Source of the DNA: Thermoanaerobaculales bacterium
Lineage (GTDB): Bacteria; Acidobacteriota; Thermoanaerobaculia; Thermoanaerobaculales; Sulfomarinibacteraceae
Length of the DNA: 64,000 nucleotides
NCBI GenBank assembly: GCA_025456145.1
Contig: JALOLD010000015.1
Location: forward strand, 1 to 64,000
Direction of reading: 5' to 3'
The notes beneath the pieces are model-generated. The model made no database searches. It was given only the letters and a program-made list of their open reading frames with translations, and had not been told where the DNA came from. The position numbers were made by a program, and so were the translations under genes. Below are positions 46,708 through 56,499 of the stretch, one piece after another (position 1 is the first letter of the stretch; every line of letters begins with the position of its first letter).

Positions 46708-49332
46708 ATGAACGACGGCCCGCTGTCTCGACTCGAGGGGCTGCTCGGAGCGGCCCTCGAGCTTCCTCCGGGCGACCGCGACGGCTTCCTCGACCGCGAG
46801 TGCGCCGGCGACGGCGCGTTGCGCCGCGAGCTCGACGAGCTGCTCGCCGTGGCCGACGACGCGGCCTCGTTCTTCGACGACCTCGCGGGAGAGATCGCGG
46901 ACGCCGCCTCCCTCGAGCTCGACAACGCGGCGCAGCCGCGGGTGGCGATCGGGCCCTACCGCACGATCGCCGCGATCGGCCACGGCGGGATGGGCGCGGT
47001 CTACCGTGCGGAACGGGTCGACGGCGCCTTCGACCAGCAGGTCGCCCTCAAGCTGCTCCACCTCGACATGGACACGCCCGAGCTGCGGGCGCGCTTCCTC
47101 GCCGAGCGCCAGCTGCTCGCCGGGCTGTCGCACCCGGCGATTGCCCACCTGCTCGACGGAGGCGTCACCGACGAGGGCCGGCCGTACTTCGTCATGGAGC
47201 TGGTCGAGGGGGTCCCGATCACCGACTATGTCCGCGATCGCGGGTTGACGGTCGAGGGGGTGCTCCGGCTGGTGCTCGAGGTCATCGCCGCGGTCGGCTA
47301 TCTGCACCGCAACCTGGTCGTCCACCGCGACCTCAAGCCGGGAAACATCCTGGTCGACGACGAGGGCCGGGTGAAGCTGCTCGATTTCGGCATCGCCAAG
47401 CTGCTCGCCGACCGGCCAGGAGCCGACGGTCTGACCCGCACCGGGCAGCAGCTGATGACCCCGGAGTATGCGGCGCCCGAGCAGCTCGCAGGCCGGCCGG
47501 TGACCACCGCCACCGACGTCCACGCCCTCGGCCTCGTGCTCTATGAGCTGCTGACCGGCGAGCGGCCCGCCGGCCGCGGCTCGGGACGCGAGCTTCCGCC
47601 GACGCCGAGCTCGGTCATCCGGTCGCGCGGCGCCGGCGGCCCGACGCCTGGGGGCGGCCGACCGGCCCCACAGCGGATCGACCGCGACCTCGACGCGATC
47701 TGCATGATGGCGCTGCGTCCCGATCCCGAGGCGCGGTACCCGTCGGCCGAGCAGCTCGGCCAGGACATCGAGCGTCATCTCGAGGGCCGGCCGGTGCGGG
47801 CCCGGAGGGGATCGGCCGGCTACCGGGCGGGGCTCTTCCTGCGTCGTCACCGAGGAGGGGTGGCGGTCGCCGGGGTGGTGGCGGCGTTGATGGTCACCGG
47901 GCTGGTCCGCGAGGCGACGCTGCGCGCCGACGCCGAGCGGGCGCGGCACGCCGCCGAGCTCGAGGCGGCGAAGGCAGTCGCGGTGTCGGAGTTTCTCGCC
48001 GAGCTCCTGTCGTCGGTCGACCCCGCCAAGGCCCAGGGCGAGACAGTCGCGGTGGCCGACGTCCTCGAGCAGGCCTCGGAGCGGATCGCCTCGAGCACGG
48101 AGATCACGGCGCAGCCCGAGGTCGAGGCGGCGATCCGGCGGACGATCGGTGGGACGTATGTCTCGCTCGGCCGCTATCCGGACGCCCGACCGCATCTCGA
48201 GCGGGCGGCGGCGCTGCTCGGCTGGCCCGGCTCGACCGACGAGGAGGCGACGGCAGCGGCCGCCGAGCTTGGCGTCCTCTACCACCGGCTCGGGCTGTTC
48301 GACGAGTCGGAGACCCTTCTCGGGCAGGTGCTCGAGGTTCGGGTCGAACGGCACGGCGAGGACCACCCGGCGTCGCTCACGTCGCTCAACCACCTCGCCG
48401 ACCTCTACTTCTCGCAGGGTCGCCTCGACGATGTCGAGCCCCTCGACCGCCGGGTCCTCGAGATCCGCCGCCGGACGCTCGGCGCCGACCACCCGGACAC
48501 CCTCCGCTCGATCAACGCTCTGGCCGCGACGCTCCACAACCGGGGCCGCTATGCCGAGGCGGCTGAGCTGTTCTCCGAGGGGCTCGTGGTCCGTCGCCGG
48601 ACCCTGGGCGAGCGGCATCCCGACACCCTCATGCTGGCCAACAACCTGGCTGCGGCCTTCCTCGAGCTCGGTCGCTACGACGAGGCCGAGGGCCTGCTCC
48701 GGGAGGTGGTCGGGGGTCGTCTGGCGGTGCTCGGCGAGGCTCACGACCAGACCGCGATGTCGATCCACAACCTCGGCGTCACCCTGGCCCAGCTCGGCCG
48801 CTACGAGGAGGCCGAGGCGGAGCTGCGACGGGCGATCGCGGTGCGCGAGGCCCTTCCCGGGTCGGAGCGGAGCGTGCTCTTCTCGGAGAGCTACCTCGCC
48901 GACGTCCTGCGGGCCCGGGGGAGGGACGAGGAGGCCGGGGCGCTCTACCTCGAGACCCTGCGCCGGCAGCGGGAGGTCTGCGGGGTCGACGACGGCGACA
49001 CGCTGAAGACCGCCGGAGGGCTCGCCGAGCTGCGTGTCCTCGAGGGTGACCTCGAGGCGGCCGAGGCGCTGATCGGCGAGATCCTCGAGCCGCAGGTGCG
49101 GGCCCGGGGCGAGGGCCACCCCGACACCCTCCAGACCCTGACCTGTCTGGCCCGCATCCGCAACCGGCAGGGGCGGTTCGACGAGGCGCTCGAGGTTGCG
49201 CGGCGCGCCGTCGAGGCGGGGACCGTCGCCCTCGGCGCCGATCACCCGGCGGTGCGACAGGCGGCCGACGAGGCGGCCCGCGCCCGGGCCGGCGCCGACG
49301 CCGGCGGGCCGGGGGTCACCTCGGCGCCGTGA
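46708..49332 (+). CDS. Ser/Thr protein kinase with TPR array, partner of the ECF sigma factor
   Basis: 874 residues; ATG 46708, 1 bp after the sigma factor stop. An N-terminal helical segment (1-75) precedes the kinase domain: GHGGMGAVY (91-99), Lys115 (VALK), HRDLKPGN (206-213), DFG (226-228), APEQ-type activation segment end. One membrane helix near 385 (GGVAVAGVVAALMVTGLV). The outer part has about ten TPRs of the kinesin-light-chain spacing (42 residues; RRTLGADHPDTLRSINALA). A ligand sensed by the TPR part could trigger sigma phosphorylation. The kinase appears catalytically complete. Confidence 0.92.
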   Translation: MNDGPLSRLEGLLGAALELPPGDRDGFLDRECAGDGALRRELDELLAVADDAASFFDDLAGEIADAASLELDNAAQPRVAIGPYRTIAAIGHGGMGAVYRAERVDGAFDQQVALKLLHLDMDTPELRARFLAERQLLAGLSHPAIAHLLDGGVTDEGRPYFVMELVEGVPITDYVRDRGLTVEGVLRLVLEVIAAVGYLHRNLVVHRDLKPGNILVDDEGRVKLLDFGIAKLLADRPGADGLTRTGQQLMTPEYAAPEQLAGRPVTTATDVHALGLVLYELLTGERPAGRGSGRELPPTPSSVIRSRGAGGPTPGGGRPAPQRIDRDLDAICMMALRPDPEARYPSAEQLGQDIERHLEGRPVRARRGSAGYRAGLFLRRHRGGVAVAGVVAALMVTGLVREATLRADAERARHAAELEAAKAVAVSEFLAELLSSVDPAKAQGETVAVADVLEQASERIASSTEITAQPEVEAAIRRTIGGTYVSLGRYPDARPHLERAAALLGWPGSTDEEATAAAAELGVLYHRLGLFDESETLLGQVLEVRVERHGEDHPASLTSLNHLADLYFSQGRLDDVEPLDRRVLEIRRRTLGADHPDTLRSINALAATLHNRGRYAEAAELFSEGLVVRRRTLGERHPDTLMLANNLAAAFLELGRYDEAEGLLREVVGGRLAVLGEAHDQTAMSIHNLGVTLAQLGRYEEAEAELRRAIAVREALPGSERSVLFSESYLADVLRARGRDEEAGALYLETLRRQREVCGVDDGDTLKTAGGLAELRVLEGDLEAAEALIGEILEPQVRARGEGHPDTLQTLTCLARIRNRQGRFDEALEVARRAVEAGTVALGADHPAVRQAADEAARARAGADAGGPGVTSAP

Positions 49333-51379
49333 TCTCCTCGAGCAGCGCCGCGGCCATCGCCCCGAGCTGTGGGGTGGGCGCGCGGCCGACCAGCGGCCCG
49401 AGCAGCTCGGCGGCGGCGGGCAGGCGGCCCGAGTTGACCAGGTCGACGGCGCGGTTGTAGGTCCGCTGGAAGTCGCGGTAGCCGCGCAGCTGGTTCAGCA
49501 GCCGCTCGATCTCCGCCGTCCGGGCCTCGTCGGGCGCCTGCTCGACGAGCGGCTCGAGGAGGGCGATGGCTTTTTCGAGCTCCCCCGAGTTGGCCAGCCG
49601 CACCGCCTCGTCGGCGCGGCTGCGAAAGGTCGCGAAACCGCGGACCTGGGCGAGCAGGGAGGTGGCGGCCTCGGCCTCGCGCGGGGTGAGCTCGCCGGCG
49701 GCGAGCTCCTCGAGGGCGGCGATGGCAGCCTCGAGCCGGCCCGCGTTGACCATCGCGACCGCGTCGTTGTAGCGCTCGGTGAAACCCGGCGAGCGGTCGG
49801 TGGTAACCGGCTCGGCCTCGGCGGGGGGGTCTGGCGCGGCCGAGGCTGCCGCCGGTGGGGGCGCCACGCTCGCGACGAGCCTCTCGGCGGTCGCAACCAT
49901 CGCCGGGTCGACGCCGGCGGCCCGCATCCGGTCGACGACGGCCCGGGCCTCGTCGGTGCGGCCGAGGTTGAGGCAGGCGACGACCAAGTTGGCGCCGACG
50001 TCGCCGCGGCCCGGGAGCATTCGCCAGGCGTGCTCGAGCGCCTTGACGGCGAGCTCGTCGTCGTCGCGCCGGTTGATCGCGGCGACGCCGAGCGCGACCC
50101 AGGCCTCGGCGAAGGTCGGCTGGAGGACGACGGCGCGCTTGAGGGCCGCCGTCGCCTCGTCGGCGAGCGCCGCCCAGCCGTCGCCGGCGCCGGGCTCGGA
50201 GAGGGTCTGGGCGAGACGGTTGCCGAGCAGGAACTGGACCATGAAGTCGTCAGGTGCGAGCCCGGCGGCCCGCCGGAATCGGGCGAGGGCCTCGCCGTTG
50301 CGGCCGGCGAGCTCGTCGATCCGCCCGAGCCCGGCGAGGGCGGGGCCGGAGGCGGGGTCGATCTCGAGGGCGGCGTTGAAGTGCTCGGCGGCGGCGGCGT
50401 GGCGCCCGGGGCCGAGCGAGACCAGGAGGTCGCCGAGCCGGCAGAGGACCTCCGGGTAGGTCATCGGCGAGATCGTCGAGGGGGTCGCCGCGGCGTCGGC
50501 GAGGGGCAGGTTGATGAAGGTCATGCGGTTGTTGCCGACGTACCAGCGCAGCTTCCCCTCGAGCTCCTTGGCGGTGGTCTCGAAGGCCGAGAAGAAGGCC
50601 TCGTTCCGATCGGCCCCCTCGCGGAGCAGCCGGGTGTAGTCCGCGGTCCGGCGGGCGCCGTCGGGCAGCCCGATGACCAGCAGATGGGTGAGGGCCCAGG
50701 ACTGGGCGTAGAACGAGCCGCGGCGGATCCCCTCGTTGTAGACCGGCGAGTCGCGGTCGACCGCGATGAGCTCGTCGATCGGGAGCAGCGCGTGCTCGCG
50801 CAGCCACTGGACGTGGCTGCCCACCGGGAGGCCGATCTTCGCCACCGAGTGCTCGACTCGGAAGGTCGAGTAGAGCTCGGCGAGCCCCTCGTCGAGCCAG
50901 AGCGGCAGCCCGGGTTGGTTGGTGTGCAGGACGTAGTGGAGGTACTCGTGGTAGATCGTCGCCGAGACATCGCTCGAGTGCTGGCTGCCGACGATCGCGA
51001 CGTGGTTGCCGAGCCGGTCGGCGCCGAAGTAGCCGGCGACCTGATCCTTCGCCCTGCCCTGGTAGTACAGCGTGTAGGGTGCGAAGGACCTCTCGGAGTC
51101 GAACACGTAGATCGAGGTCGGCACCGGGGAGACCAGGTTCACCCCGCCGAACAGGGTCTTCAGCACCGTCCGGAGCTGCTCGAGGCCGCCGCCGGCGCTC
51201 CGCGCCAGCTCCTCGGCCGCGTTCGAGTAGATCGTGAAGTTGGCGGTCTCGACCCGGATCCAGCGGTCCTTCGGCCGTGGCAGCCCGGGCTCGCCGGTCG
51301 CGGCGCCGGCCGACGAAGCGATCGCGCCGACGAGCAGCAGGGCGAGACTACGGATTCGGAGACGAAACGTGACGATCAT
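49316..51379 (-). CDS. Secreted gluzincin-type metallopeptidase with TPR repeats (DUF1570-like)
   Basis: 687 residues; signal peptide 1-27. The zinc motif is IYHEYLHYVL (His144, Glu145, His148) with a downstream WLDEGLAE (Glu164) giving the usual HExxH-plus-Glu set of the gluzincin type, as in DUF1570-like proteins. The 35-60 region (WIRVETANFTIYSN) is typical of these. From about 305 on there are at least eight TPRs. Its 3' end overlaps the kinase gene by 17 bp in the convergent direction. Peptidase activity is likely; substrate unknown. Confidence 0.8.
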   Translation of the reverse strand: MIVTFRLRIRSLALLLVGAIASSAGAATGEPGLPRPKDRWIRVETANFTIYSNAAEELARSAGGGLEQLRTVLKTLFGGVNLVSPVPTSIYVFDSERSFAPYTLYYQGRAKDQVAGYFGADRLGNHVAIVGSQHSSDVSATIYHEYLHYVLHTNQPGLPLWLDEGLAELYSTFRVEHSVAKIGLPVGSHVQWLREHALLPIDELIAVDRDSPVYNEGIRRGSFYAQSWALTHLLVIGLPDGARRTADYTRLLREGADRNEAFFSAFETTAKELEGKLRWYVGNNRMTFINLPLADAAATPSTISPMTYPEVLCRLGDLLVSLGPGRHAAAAEHFNAALEIDPASGPALAGLGRIDELAGRNGEALARFRRAAGLAPDDFMVQFLLGNRLAQTLSEPGAGDGWAALADEATAALKRAVVLQPTFAEAWVALGVAAINRRDDDELAVKALEHAWRMLPGRGDVGANLVVACLNLGRTDEARAVVDRMRAAGVDPAMVATAERLVASVAPPPAAASAAPDPPAEAEPVTTDRSPGFTERYNDAVAMVNAGRLEAAIAALEELAAGELTPREAEAATSLLAQVRGFATFRSRADEAVRLANSGELEKAIALLEPLVEQAPDEARTAEIERLLNQLRGYRDFQRTYNRAVDLVNSGRLPAAAELLGPLVGRAPTPQLGAMAAALLEEITAPR

Positions 51380-51595
51380 GGTGCCTCCTCCGTCGGGGAC
51401 CGGACCAGGTCGTCTTGACTCGAGGTGAGGTCAGCCTATCACGCTCCTGGGTTGTCTTCTCGATGACATCAGGCGCCTCGGAGGCGCCGGAGAGGACCGG
51501 CGACGGTCCGTCGGGGATCCGTTCTGCGAGCTCGCCGCCCCCGCCGCGGGACGGGTAGAATGTCGTGCGACGACGATGCAATTGAGGAGCGGCAC

Positions 51596-52354
51596 ATGGA
51601 CTTCACCGACAAGCGGGTACTCATCACCGGCGGCTCACGGGGCATCGGTCAGGCGTGCGCGATCGCCTTCGCCAGAGGCGGGGCGAAGGTCGCGGTCAAC
51701 TACCGGAGCAACGCCGCGGCGGCGGAGGCGACGCTCGGCGGGCTGGCGGGGTCGGGCCACGTCGCCCTCCGGGCCGACGTATCGGATCCGGTCGAGGTCG
51801 AGTCGCTGGTGGCCGCCGCGGTCGAGGCCCTCGGCGGGCTCGACATCCTGGTCAACAACGCCGGAATCTGGGTCGAGCACAAGCTCGAGGAGGTCGACTA
51901 CGACGGGTGGCGGGAGGCCTGGCGGCGGGTGCTCGAGGTCAACCTCGTCGGCCCGGCCAACGTCTGCTACTGCGCCGCGCGGCACATGATCGGCGCGGGT
52001 GGTGGTCGGATCGTCAACGTCTCGTCGCGCGGCTCGTTCCGCGGCGAGCCCGACGGCCCGGCCTACGGCGCCTCGAAGGCCGGGCTCAACGCGATGAGCC
52101 AGAGCCTCGCCAAGCGGCTCGCACCCCACGGCATCACGGTCGGCGTGGTCGCGCCGGGCTTCGTCGACACCGACATGGCGGCGCGCTACCGCGAGTCGCC
52201 GATGTGGGCCGACATCATGAGCCAGAGCCCCTACGGCCGGGTCGCCAGGCCCGAGGAGGTCGCGGCCGCGGTGCTGTTCCTCGCCTCCGACGGCGCGGAG
52301 TTCTCGACCGGGACGATCATCGACGTCAACGGCGCGTCCTATCTGCGGACCTGA
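51596..52354 (+). CDS. Short-chain dehydrogenase/reductase, FabG-like
   Basis: 252 residues; ATG 51596 follows GAGGAG; a 12-codon extension upstream has no site. Cofactor motif TGGSRGIG, structural NNAG, catalytic Ser in NVSSRGS, and YGASK (Y-x3-K) are all intact. The Arg/Ser after the glycine motif suggests NADP(H). Ends with FLASDGAEFSTGTIIDVNGA, typical of FabG-like enzymes. A 3-oxoacyl-ACP reductase role is possible, but lone SDRs act on many substrates. A TAGAAT box at 51556-51561 could be its -10. Confidence 0.88.
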   Translation: MDFTDKRVLITGGSRGIGQACAIAFARGGAKVAVNYRSNAAAAEATLGGLAGSGHVALRADVSDPVEVESLVAAAVEALGGLDILVNNAGIWVEHKLEEVDYDGWREAWRRVLEVNLVGPANVCYCAARHMIGAGGGRIVNVSSRGSFRGEPDGPAYGASKAGLNAMSQSLAKRLAPHGITVGVVAPGFVDTDMAARYRESPMWADIMSQSPYGRVARPEEVAAAVLFLASDGAEFSTGTIIDVNGASYLRT

Positions 52355-52394
52355 GGCGGAATCACCCCCGACTCGCGGCGTGTTGGCTGTCGTG

Positions 52395-53687
52395 ATGGAT
52401 CGGCGTCGGCCCCTCGCTGCCGCTCTCCGCCGGGCAGGCTCGGCGGTGGTCGGTGTCGCTCTGCCTGTTCTGGCGGCCACGGGGTCTCCGGCCCAGACGC
52501 TCTACGTCGACGTCACGTCGACCAACATCCCGTTCAACATCGCCAATACCATGGACGCGGCGATGGCGGACCTCGACGCCGACGGCGACCTGGACATCGT
52601 GCTCGCGATGGAGTTCCAGCCCAACATCCTGCTCGTCAACGATGGGTCCGGGGTGTTCACCGACCAGAGTTCCGAGCGCCTGCCGATCGTTCGTCGCGAC
52701 AGCGAGGATGTCGGGGTCGCCGACGTCGACGGCGACGGCGACCCCGACTTGGTCTTTGTGACCGAGGACGATCTCGTCAACGAGCTCTACCTCAACGACC
52801 GCGCGGGCAGATTCCGCGACGCCTCGGGACGGATCGGCGACACCGGCCGGTCGAACGCCCTCGAGATGACCGACATCGACGGCGATGGCGACGTCGACCT
52901 GGTCATCGGCAACGCAGGCCCCAACCGCATGCTCCTCAACGACGGGAACGGCTGGTTCGCCGTCGACCCGAACCGTCTGCCCGGCCGCTCGTCGGTCACT
53001 CAGGACCTCGACCTCGCCGACGTCGACGGCGACGGCGACCTCGACATGATCGAGGCCAACGAGGGCGACAACGTCCTGCTGCTCAACGACGGGAGCGGCC
53101 ACTTCAGCGATGCCCCGGGGCGGATCCCCCTCCGGGCCACCCGCGAGGAGACCCGAGAGGCCGACTTCGGCGATGTCGACTGCGACGGCGATCCGGATCT
53201 GTACTTCGCCAATACCCGACTCTTCGTGTCGACCGCCGACCCGCGAAACCGCCTGCTGATCAACGACGGGACCGGCCGGTTCAGCGACGAGTCCGCGGCC
53301 CGGCTGCCCGACGACGAGCTGGCTTCGTACGAGGTCGACTTCCTCGACGTCGACTGCGACGGCGACCTCGACATCCTCACCGGGAACGGTCTGGTCGTCT
53401 TCGGCAGGGCCGGGCCGAAGACGATCGTGCATGATCTGTACAAGGTCTACCTCAATGACGGGGAGGGCTTCTTCCACGACGGTACCGACGAGATCCTGCC
53501 GCCGACGGCGACCGGCATCGGCTTCGACATCGCGGCAGGCGACGTCGACGGTGACGGCGCGGTCGACCTCTACCTGGCGGGCCGGGAAACTCGCGACCGG
53601 CTGGTGCTGTCGACGGCCGGTCGGTGCTTCCGTCCGGCATGCCCTCGATCGACGGTCCGGCAGGCCGGAGCGCGGCTGGCGCCGTGA
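52395..53687 (+). CDS. Secreted FG-GAP/VCBS-repeat protein
   Basis: 430 residues from ATG 52395 (GTG 52380 possible); signal peptide about 1-33. Seven FG-GAP units with Ca loops (LDADGDLDIV, VDGDGDPDLVF, IDGDGDVDLVI, VDGDGDLDMI, VDCDGDPDLYF, VDCDGDLDIL, VDGDGAVDLYL) and the phrase LLLNDGSGHFSDA in each. The strict 60-residue period is that of seven-bladed VCBS propellers. It lies 40 bp after the SDR gene, so co-transcription is possible. Surface binding is inferred. Confidence 0.85.
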   Translation: MDRRRPLAAALRRAGSAVVGVALPVLAATGSPAQTLYVDVTSTNIPFNIANTMDAAMADLDADGDLDIVLAMEFQPNILLVNDGSGVFTDQSSERLPIVRRDSEDVGVADVDGDGDPDLVFVTEDDLVNELYLNDRAGRFRDASGRIGDTGRSNALEMTDIDGDGDVDLVIGNAGPNRMLLNDGNGWFAVDPNRLPGRSSVTQDLDLADVDGDGDLDMIEANEGDNVLLLNDGSGHFSDAPGRIPLRATREETREADFGDVDCDGDPDLYFANTRLFVSTADPRNRLLINDGTGRFSDESAARLPDDELASYEVDFLDVDCDGDLDILTGNGLVVFGRAGPKTIVHDLYKVYLNDGEGFFHDGTDEILPPTATGIGFDIAAGDVDGDGAVDLYLAGRETRDRLVLSTAGRCFRPACPRSTVRQAGARLAP

Positions 53688-54211
53688 GCGGGATGACGAA
53701 GCACACCGTCGCCACAGCCGAGGCGTCGGACGGCGCCCCGGCGCCGGCGGCCGGACGGGTCCGACGCTGGGTGCTCGCGACGATCGGCGTGGCGCTGGTC
53801 GGGGTCGGTGCGGCCGGGGTCTTCCTCCCGGGCCTGCCGACCACGGTCTTCTTGCTCGGCGCCTCGTGGTGCTTCGCCCGCTCCTGCCCGTGGCTCGAGG
53901 ATCGGCTGATCCGCGTGCCCCTCTTCCGGCCGTTCTTCGTCTACCTCGATGGCAACGCCCGGATGCCCCGCCGGGCGGTGATCTGGACCCTGGTCCTCAT
54001 GTGGTCGGCGATCGCGATCAGCACGATCCTGGTCAATCTCGGAGGGCCGGCGAGGCCGGTGCTCGCCACGACGATCGTCGCCGCCGGTCTGGTCGGGACC
54101 TGGTTCGTCCTCCGCCGTCGGGCCGCACTGGACGCCACCGGCGATGAAGCCGAGCCCCCCGACGGCTCGAGCGAGGTGGCGCCGGATCACCGATCGAAGG
54201 ACCGACCGTAG
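53684..54211 (+). CDS. YbaN/DUF454-family inner membrane protein
   Basis: 175 residues from GTG 53684, which overlaps the upstream stop (GTGA); ATG 53693 is the alternative. Family features: LATIGVALVGVGAAGVFLPGLPTTVFLLGASWCFARSCPWLEDRLI, then LFRPFFVYLDGNARMPRRAVIW. Three membrane helices. The acidic C-terminus is hydrophilic. The function of DUF454 is not established, though in some genomes it lies near heme transport genes. Coupled to the FG-GAP gene. Confidence 0.85.
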   Translation: MSGMTKHTVATAEASDGAPAPAAGRVRRWVLATIGVALVGVGAAGVFLPGLPTTVFLLGASWCFARSCPWLEDRLIRVPLFRPFFVYLDGNARMPRRAVIWTLVLMWSAIAISTILVNLGGPARPVLATTIVAAGLVGTWFVLRRRAALDATGDEAEPPDGSSEVAPDHRSKDRP

Positions 54212-54283
54212 CTGATCGCATCGTCTCCCGCCGTGCGGGATTCGCGCGAGAATGATGGTAGTCTTGTAGGTGGAGGAGCTCGA

Positions 54284-54443
54284 ACGTCCGAGAGGGAGGA
54301 CGTCGGATTTCCGGCCCGCCGATGTCGAGACGCTGTACACTCTTGTCCGTTTGCCTGTCCGGAGGCGGGGTAGGTATCCGCCGATGGCGGGACTCTATTC
54401 GCCCGAGCCATCGGCCGCCCTGTCGTCTGCCCTTCGAGGGCAG
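54284..54443 (+). promoter_or_regulatory. Structured region upstream of the TonB receptor gene
   Basis: Three hairpins precede the gene: ACGTCC (54284-54289) / GGACGT (54298-54303); CCGATGGC (54381-54388) / GCCATCGG (54407-54414) with inner GGG/CCC pairing; and CTGCCCT (54427-54433) / AGGGCAG (54437-54443). They sit 55-215 bases ahead of ATG 54498. No known riboswitch consensus (cobalamin, c-di-GMP) fits. Possibly a leader RNA. Confidence 0.45.
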
Positions 54444-54497
54444 CCTCGCCGCTCCCACCGACGATGAGTACAACCCGCAAAAAAGAGGAGAGCCACC

Positions 54498-56489
54498 ATG
54501 AGCCAGCCGATCGGACGGTCGACGGTTCGAGCCCTGTGCGTGATCATGCTCGCGGCTTTCGCCGTTGCGGCGGACGAGCCGGGCGGTGAGGACTTCGCGA
54601 GCCTGTCCCTCGAGGATCTGATGCAGATCAGCATCAGCGTGGCCTCGCTCAAGGAGGCGGGCATCCTCGACGCGCCCTCGATGGTCACGGTGATCGACCG
54701 GGACATGATCGAGGAGTACAACCTCCAGTCGGTCGCGGAGGCGGTCAACCTGGTCGCCGGGATGTCGGTGGTCCGGACCTACCTCAAGCGCGATCTCCCG
54801 ACCGCCCGTGGCGTTCTCCAGGACTCCTACGCGAACAAGGTCCTGGTGCTGATCGACGGTGTGCCGACCTGGCACGGGGTCACGGGAGAAGGCGCGCTGG
54901 CGCGGATCGACATCCACGATGTCGAGCGCATCGAGGTGCTCAAGGGCCCGGCCTCGGTCCTGTACGGGACCAACGCCTACTCCGGCGCGATCAACATCGT
55001 GCTCCGCAGCGCCGCAAACGCGAGCCCGGGGCTCCAGATCGGGATCGCCGAGAACTCCGGGTATCGAGCCGGAGGTCACTATGTTGCCGAGACCGGGGAG
55101 GTGAAGGTCTTCCTGTCCGGCAACGCCGTCGACAACAACAGCCCGGACTTCACCTTCGTCGACGAGAGCGGCGTCAGCGGTCTGGTCGAGGAGTTCATCG
55201 AGAGCCGCAACTTCACCGGCCAGGTGACCGCCGGGCATCACTCGGCGATGGTCAACGCCTACCGCATCGACGAGAGCTACCTCGGCGTCACGCCGACCTT
55301 TGCCGCGGGGGCGGGGAACCCCCACCTCCTCGAAGGTGTGCTCTGCAACTACACCTTTTCGACGCCGATCGGCTCCAAGACCACCGTCGACACGGGTCTC
55401 ACCTACGACTGGAACTCGCGAGACCTGTCGCGAACCGCGGACGACAGCGTTCGGGCGAGCATCGTCGGGGACCGGCTGGCGATCTTCGGCAAGGCGGTCG
55501 CCGACCTGTCGGAGCGCTTCAACCTCGAGGGCGGGATCGACCTCGAGCGCCGGACCAGCTCCGAGTACCGAAACTACGACACCCTGACCGACGAGACGCT
55601 GGCCGACAACAACATGCGGGACCGCGAGGTCGACGAGTACTCGGGGTTCCTGCAGCTCGGCTACACGGTCCCCCGCTTCCGCTTCGTGGTCGGCGCCCGG
55701 TTCACCGACAACGAGCTCTTCGGCAACGACCTGTCGTCGCGCGCGACCCTGGTTTTCAAGGCCAGCTCCTCGAGCTCGATCAAGCTCAACCTCGGCCAGT
55801 CGTACCGGGTGCCGTCGCTGTTCGAGCTGTACTTCCAGACACCGACCAACACGGTCTGGGGGAACACCGAGCTCGAGCCGGAGAAAAACGACACCGTCGA
55901 GCTCGCCTACCTCGGCTCGTTCGGCAACCTGTTCATCGAGGCGCTGGTCTACCACGCCGACTACAAGGACCGGATCTTCCGTACCCGGCGTTACCCCAAC
56001 TTCACCAGTGATCCCACCGACACCTCGACGATCTACGTCAACGGCGACGAGTTCTCGGCCGACGGCGTCGAGCTCTCGATGCGATACCAGCAGGAGGAGG
56101 GGATCAACGCGTTTTTCAACTACACCTTCACCGACGGCGATGACGGCGATCGGATCGAGGGAACCGACTCGTACAACTTCAAGTACATCCCCGAGCACGC
56201 GGCGGCCGCCGGCGTGGCCTTCAAGGTCAGGAGGTTCCTGGTCTCGGGAGTCGTCACCTATCAATCGGAGGTCGGCGCCCCCCTCGAGGACATCGGCGAC
56301 CAGACGACCTTCGACCTCACGCTCGGCTACCGGCACCGCTCCGGATCGACGCTCCTGCGTCACTACCTGACGTGCAAGAACCTGGCCGACGACCCGATCC
56401 TGATCCCGGAGTACGTCCGCCAGAGGATCAACGAGGTGCCTTCGGGGTACGGCCGCCGCATCTCGTACAACATCCAGATCGAGTTCTGA
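54498..56489 (+). CDS. TonB-dependent outer membrane receptor
   Basis: 663 residues; ATG 54498 follows GAGGAG. Signal peptide 1-25. Plug domain: [87 protein letters not shown] (as [16 protein letters not shown]), then a 22-strand barrel ending in aromatic IQIEF. The N-terminal [11 protein letters not shown] is typical of receptors coupled to YfiR-type and chemoreceptor-type signalling genes. Substrate unknown; the plug does not show a heme or B12 signature. First of two genes with the chemoreceptor, 10 bp apart. Confidence 0.9.
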   Translation: MSQPIGRSTVRALCVIMLAAFAVAADEPGGEDFASLSLEDLMQISISVASLKEAGILDAPSMVTVIDRDMIEEYNLQSVAEAVNLVAGMSVVRTYLKRDLPTARGVLQDSYANKVLVLIDGVPTWHGVTGEGALARIDIHDVERIEVLKGPASVLYGTNAYSGAINIVLRSAANASPGLQIGIAENSGYRAGGHYVAETGEVKVFLSGNAVDNNSPDFTFVDESGVSGLVEEFIESRNFTGQVTAGHHSAMVNAYRIDESYLGVTPTFAAGAGNPHLLEGVLCNYTFSTPIGSKTTVDTGLTYDWNSRDLSRTADDSVRASIVGDRLAIFGKAVADLSERFNLEGGIDLERRTSSEYRNYDTLTDETLADNNMRDREVDEYSGFLQLGYTVPRFRFVVGARFTDNELFGNDLSSRATLVFKASSSSSIKLNLGQSYRVPSLFELYFQTPTNTVWGNTELEPEKNDTVELAYLGSFGNLFIEALVYHADYKDRIFRTRRYPNFTSDPTDTSTIYVNGDEFSADGVELSMRYQQEEGINAFFNYTFTDGDDGDRIEGTDSYNFKYIPEHAAAAGVAFKVRRFLVSGVVTYQSEVGAPLEDIGDQTTFDLTLGYRHRSGSTLLRHYLTCKNLADDPILIPEYVRQRINEVPSGYGRRISYNIQIEF

Positions 56490-56499
56490 CGGAGGCGAC

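Noticed and set aside
54361-54420. c-di-GMP-I (GEMM) riboswitch, from GGTAGGTATCCGCCGATGG-like wording
   Set aside because: The upstream GCAAA-type conserved blocks and the tetraloop-receptor pairing are missing; the likeness is limited to one strand segment.
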